Below, piece by piece: positions 5,590 to 7,826 of a stretch of 7,826 nt of DNA. The translations under genes were made by a program, and so were the position numbers. Position 1 is the first letter of the stretch; every line of letters starts with the position of its first letter. The DNA lies in the NCBI GenBank assembly GCA_902494935.1, contig CABUVH010000092.1, positions 1-7,826 of the forward strand, written 5' to 3'. The DNA comes from an uncultured Collinsella sp. GTDB lineage: Bacteria > Actinomycetota > Coriobacteriia > Coriobacteriales > Coriobacteriaceae. The notes beneath the pieces were generated by a model, which searched no databases, was not told where the DNA came from, and saw only the letters and a list, made by a program, of their open reading frames with translations.

Positions 5590-5644
5590 TCTCGATCTGT
5601 AACACCAGGTCCGGTTTTGGCGGCCTAACTGTTACAGATCGAGA
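5590..5644 (+). repeat. Palindrome B2 (perfect 15-bp ATCTGTAACA stem)
   Basis: TCTCGATCTGTAACA (5590-5604) is the exact reverse complement of TGTTACAGATCGAGA (5630-5644). The left-hand counterpart A2 has one mismatch in this stem, so the two copies differ by a change that alters pairing. Confidence 0.8.
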
Positions 5645-5658
5645 CAAACCGCCCCAAA

Positions 5659-5691
5659 CCACCACAAAGGTGCCTGTCCCCATTGTGGTGG
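5659..5691 (+). repeat. Palindrome B3 (CCACCAC hairpin, one central mismatch)
   Basis: CCACCACAA (5659-5667) pairs with TTGTGGTGG (5683-5691). One substitution against A3 (A for T at 5682) breaks the inner pairs, leaving a 9-bp stem. Confidence 0.75.
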
Positions 5692-5725
5692 TGTAGGGCG
5701 GCGGTATCAAAAAGTGTCAGGCGGG

Positions 5726-5743
5726 GGCGGCTGCCGGGCCGCC
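5726..5743 (+). other. Short GC-rich hairpin upstream of the GH1 gene
   Basis: GGCGGC (5726-5731) and GCCGCC (5738-5743) form a perfect 6-bp stem around TGCCGG. No T-run follows (GTGTGCG), so it is not a standard terminator. It lies between the repeat copy and the GH1 promoter. Confidence 0.4.
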
Positions 5744-5779
5744 GTGTGCGAAAAGAAGTGTCGGCCTGCGTTGCTGTCG

Positions 5780-5808
5780 TTGAGCGAGGCCCCATTTGCG
5801 GGGATACT
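5780..5808 (+). promoter_or_regulatory. Candidate promoter of the GH1 gene
   Basis: TTGAGC (5780-5785, 4 of 6) and GATACT (5803-5808, 4 of 6) have a 17-base spacer. The spacer contains a CCCC...GGGG dyad (5790-5803 region) that could bind a regulator. It lies outside the duplicated segment, so GH1 expression need not depend on it. Confidence 0.4.
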
Positions 5809-5844
5809 GAAACCACGACAAGCGGCGTATGAAAGGATTGATGC

Positions 5845-7275
5845 ATGGCTTTCCGTAATGACTTTCTCTGGGGCGGCGCGACGGCTGCTAACCAGTGCGA
5901 GGGCGCCTACAACGTGGACGGCCGCGGCCTTGCCAACGTGGACGTGGCTCCGCACGGCCCCGAGCGCTATGCGGTGGTCTCCGGCCAGCGTAAAATGCTC
6001 GACTTCGAGGACGGCTATTACTACCCCGCGCAGATCGGCATCGATTTCTACCACCACTACAAGGAGGACATCGCCCTCTTTGCCGAGATGGGCTTTAAGA
6101 CCTTCCGCATGAGCCTGGCGTGGACCCGCATCTTCCCCAACGGCGACGAGACCGAGCCCAATGAGGCTGGCCTGGCCTTCTACGAGGATGTATTCCGCGA
6201 GTGTCAGGCGCACGGCATCGAGCCGCTCGTGACCATCACACACTTCGACTGTCCGATTCACCTCATCAAGGAGTACGGCGGCTGGCGCAACCGCAAGCTC
6301 ATCGACTTCTACAAGAATCTCGCGACCACGATCTTCACCCGCTACAAGGGCCTGGTGAAGTACTGGCTTACCTTCAACGAGATCAATATGATCTTGCACC
6401 TGCCGTTTATGGGTGCCGGTCTGGTCTTTGAGGAGGGCGAGAACAAGGAGGCCGTCGAGTACCTGGCCGCCCACAACGAGCTCGTCGCCAGCGCTTGGGC
6501 AACCAAGATTGCCCACGAGATCGACCCCGAGGTCAAGATCGGCTGCATGCTCGCCGCAGGTAGCTACTACCCCTACAGCTGCCGTCCGGGCGATGTGCGC
6601 CAGGCGCAGCTCGATAACCAGGACAACTATTTCTTCGTCGACGTCCAGAGCCGCGGCTACTACCCGGCATATGCCGTCAAGAAGCTCGAGCGTCTTGGCA
6701 TCGATGTGGGCATGACCGACGAGGACCGCGAGATCCTGGCCGCCAACACCGTCGATTTCATCAGCTTTAGCTACTACAGCACCCGTTGCTCCGCCGGTGC
6801 CGATAACCCCGATGTCGAGCGCACCCAGGGCAACGCCTTCGCCGGCGCCAAGAACCCCTACCTGCAGGAGAGCCAGTGGGGCTGGGCCATCGATCCGCTG
6901 GGCTTCCGTATTACGCTCAACGATCTGTACGACCGTTATCAGAAGCCGCTGTTTGTGGTCGAGAACGGCCTGGGCGCCAAGGATGTTGTCGAGGAGGATG
7001 GCTCCATCAACGACGACTACCGTATCGACTACCTGCGCCAGCATATCGCCGCGATGCGCGATGCGGTGACCGAGGACGGCGTTGACCTGCTGGGCTACAC
7101 CACCTGGGGCCCGATCGACCTGGTGTCTGCCGGCACGGGCGAGATGTCCAAGCGCTATGGCTTTATCTATGTGGATCGCGACGATGCGGGCAACGGCACC
7201 CTCAAGCGTTCCAAGAAGAAGAGCTTCGACTGGTACAAGAAGGTTATTGCTTCTAATGGTGAGGACCTGTCCTAA
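5845..7275 (+). CDS. GH1 6-phospho-beta-glucosidase
   Basis: A 476-residue glycoside hydrolase family 1 enzyme of full normal length. FLWGGATAANQCEG (7-20) is the N-terminal GH1 signature. The acid/base Glu179 lies in TFNEI (176-180) and the nucleophile Glu373 in VVENGLG (371-377). Ser428, Lys436 and Tyr438 in SAGTGEMSKRYGF (428-440) match the S-K-Y set that binds the 6-phosphate in BglA and LacG type enzymes. A phospho-beta-glucoside imported by a PTS is therefore the expected substrate, yielding glucose-6-phosphate and the aglycone or glucose in the cytoplasm. AAAGGA (5832-5837) lies 7 bases before the ATG. An overlapping ATG at 5841 is in another frame and is not used. No PTS permease lies beside it in the window, so import must be encoded elsewhere. 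The gene follows the repeat-flanked ATPase cassette and precedes a membrane protein gene. Confidence 0.93.
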   Translation: MAFRNDFLWGGATAANQCEGAYNVDGRGLANVDVAPHGPERYAVVSGQRKMLDFEDGYYYPAQIGIDFYHHYKEDIALFAEMGFKTFRMSLAWTRIFPNGDETEPNEAGLAFYEDVFRECQAHGIEPLVTITHFDCPIHLIKEYGGWRNRKLIDFYKNLATTIFTRYKGLVKYWLTFNEINMILHLPFMGAGLVFEEGENKEAVEYLAAHNELVASAWATKIAHEIDPEVKIGCMLAAGSYYPYSCRPGDVRQAQLDNQDNYFFVDVQSRGYYPAYAVKKLERLGIDVGMTDEDREILAANTVDFISFSYYSTRCSAGADNPDVERTQGNAFAGAKNPYLQESQWGWAIDPLGFRITLNDLYDRYQKPLFVVENGLGAKDVVEEDGSINDDYRIDYLRQHIAAMRDAVTEDGVDLLGYTTWGPIDLVSAGTGEMSKRYGFIYVDRDDAGNGTLKRSKKKSFDWYKKVIASNGEDLS

Positions 7276-7276
7276 G

Positions 7277-7297
7277 GAAGTTGAGACACTCAACTTC
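7277..7297 (+). other. Perfect 9-bp hairpin right after the GH1 stop codon
   Basis: GAAGTTGAG (7277-7285) and CTCAACTTC (7289-7297) form a perfect stem with loop ACA, starting one base after the TAA. No T-run follows. GAGAC (7283-7287) can alternatively pair with GTCTC (7301-7305). It may protect the GH1 transcript's 3' end or be a regulatory dyad. Confidence 0.5.
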
Positions 7298-7314
7298 AGG
7301 GTCTCCTAACCAAG

Positions 7315-7347
7315 GCGCCCGGCGAGCAGTTAATGCTTGCCGGGCGC
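7315..7347 (+). terminator. Strong GC-rich stem-loop after GH1 (terminator-like, without T-run)
   Basis: GCGCCCGGCGAGCA (7315-7328) pairs with TGCTTGCCGGGCGC (7334-7347) over 14 pairs, one of them G-T, with loop GTTAA. Only GTTCG follows, so it lacks the T-run of a canonical intrinsic terminator, but high-GC actinobacteria often use such stems. It most likely separates GH1 from the downstream gene. Confidence 0.6.
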
Positions 7348-7490
7348 GTTCGCATCGGGATGCCCATCAAGGAAGTGGCGTTGCGCGTGTCCCTTCTGGT
7401 CCATGAGGCTCAAAACCGCGGTGTGACGTGAACGGCTGGGGTCAAATTTGCAGCATTTCGAGCTCGGCTTCGATATTGAGACTGGTTCTT

Positions 7491-7499
7491 TGTTAAAAT
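7491..7499 (+). promoter_or_regulatory. Candidate extended -10 promoter for the last gene
   Basis: TGTTAAAAT (7491-7499) contains TAAAAT, 5 of 6 to TATAAT, with the TGN extension. No good -35 is seen at 16-18 bases upstream. The start would fall near 7506, about 38 bases before the likely start codon. The stretch 7348-7490 before it shows no gene I can support. Confidence 0.4.
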
Positions 7500-7543
7500 A
7501 GTTTTCCAGACAATTGAGCAGCTGGGGGTTAACCCTGAGGGAC

Positions 7544-7826
7544 ATGGGAGACACAACCGCATATCTGCGTCGGGGCATTCGGGAGATTATATGCCTGGCG
7601 CTGTTCTTTTTCACGTTTTTGGCGTGCGAGTATCTTTTTGATGCGCGCATGGCCGAGTTCGTGTCTCCGGACGAGGTCGTTATTTATGAGAGCCTTGTTA
7701 TCGGCGCGAGCGTGATTGGCTTTTTTGTGCGTCCTATTCTGTACTATGGGACTGCGGACGATTTCTTGGACCGTTACGCGGCCCTTCCCAGCGCGGCGCG
7801 GAACTCGGCCGGCGTGCGGCCGCCGA
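7544..7826 (+). CDS. Membrane protein, N-terminal ~94 residues, cut by window edge
   Basis: The frame stays open from the ATG at 7544 to the right edge and the product begins MGDTTAYLRRGIREIICLAL. A short basic N-terminus is followed by two hydrophobic segments, about residues 14-32 (with LALFFFTFLACEYLF) and 49-68 (ESLVIGASVIGFFVRPILYY), consistent with a multi-pass membrane protein with the N-terminus inside. An acidic linker (AEFVSPDEVV) sits between them. An in-frame TAG at 7499-7501 bounds the frame. AGGG lies only two bases before the ATG, so the ribosome site is poor and a slightly different start (for example TTG at 7514) is possible. Coriobacteria have many LuxR-type regulators with a multi-pass N-terminal half, and this could be one, but the diagnostic C-terminus is outside the window. 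Confidence 0.6.
   Translation, partial: MGDTTAYLRRGIREIICLALFFFTFLACEYLFDARMAEFVSPDEVVIYESLVIGASVIGFFVRPILYYGTADDFLDRYAALPSAARNSAGVRPP

Larger units (their letters stand above)
5441..5691 (+). repeat. Right copy (251 bp) of the direct repeat flanking the AAA ATPase gene
   Basis: Same orientation and order of parts as 4019-4270: DUF4867 tail, two ATCTGTAACA palindromes, then the CCACCAC palindrome. It begins just beyond the ATPase promoter and ends 153 bases before the GH1 start codon. The unit distance between copies is 1,422 bases, the size a circle would have if the copies recombined. Confidence 0.93.

Noticed and set aside
4019..5691. CRISPR array or transposon inverted ends for the repeated segments
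   Set aside because: There are only two large direct copies, with no regular short spacers, no terminal inverted repeats at the outer edges and no transposase gene.
5707..7293. Long open frame (528 codons) on the reverse strand opposite GH1
   Set aside because: It is antisense to a GH1 gene with all catalytic motifs. The product is a low-complexity V/A/L/D-rich chain with no recognisable domain, the usual effect of high-GC codon use on the opposite strand.
7330..7650. Reverse open frame of 106 codons across the last intergenic region
   Set aside because: It overlaps the start of the forward membrane protein gene, has no clear ribosome site, and its product is basic and featureless. The intergenic part could be a remnant or repeat but I could not support that.

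Overview
The window looks like a piece of a chromosome from a high-GC, gut-type actinobacterium of the Coriobacteriia, most likely Collinsella. This rests on codon and base usage (hand counts of sampled lines in most genes give about 55-70% GC), a luxS gene, a DUF4867 gene, a GH1 phospho-glucosidase and typical intergenic palindromes. The genus is inferred from recall, not from a search.

Layout. A membrane acyltransferase (acyltransferase-3 family) runs leftward off the left edge (543 to 1). It diverges from a rightward two-gene unit of ribokinase (731-1693) and nucleoside hydrolase (1724-2698), which together form a ribonucleoside-to-ribose-5-phosphate salvage route. After a long imperfect hairpin containing a plausible promoter comes luxS (2801-3289), with all catalytic and zinc residues and a strong intrinsic terminator. 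Next is a DUF4867 gene (3434-4078) with a perfect 8-bp inverted repeat laid over its -10 region.

The most unusual part is 4019-5691. A leftward AAA ATPase gene (5381 to 4275) is bracketed by two direct copies of a segment of about 250 bp (4019-4270 and 5441-5691). Each copy holds the last 19 codons plus stop of the DUF4867 gene and three palindromes: two with ATCTGTAACA/TGTTACAGAT arms and one with CCACCACAAAG/CTTTGTGGTGG arms around GTGCCTGTCCC. The right copy leaves a frameshifted remnant of the DUF4867 tail. The ATPase gene has lower GC in sampled lines and a purine-rich leader. This is the layout expected from single-crossover integration of a circle carrying the ATPase and one repeat copy, or from another recombination-driven gain. 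The ATPase module is therefore probably a recent, possibly excisable, insertion between the DUF4867 and GH1 genes.

The right part holds a GH1 6-phospho-beta-glucosidase (5845-7275) with both catalytic glutamates and the S-K-Y phosphate-binding residues. It is followed by hairpins and then by the first ~94 codons of a membrane protein (7544 to the end) that runs off the window. No RNA gene, CRISPR array, transposase or integrase was found.
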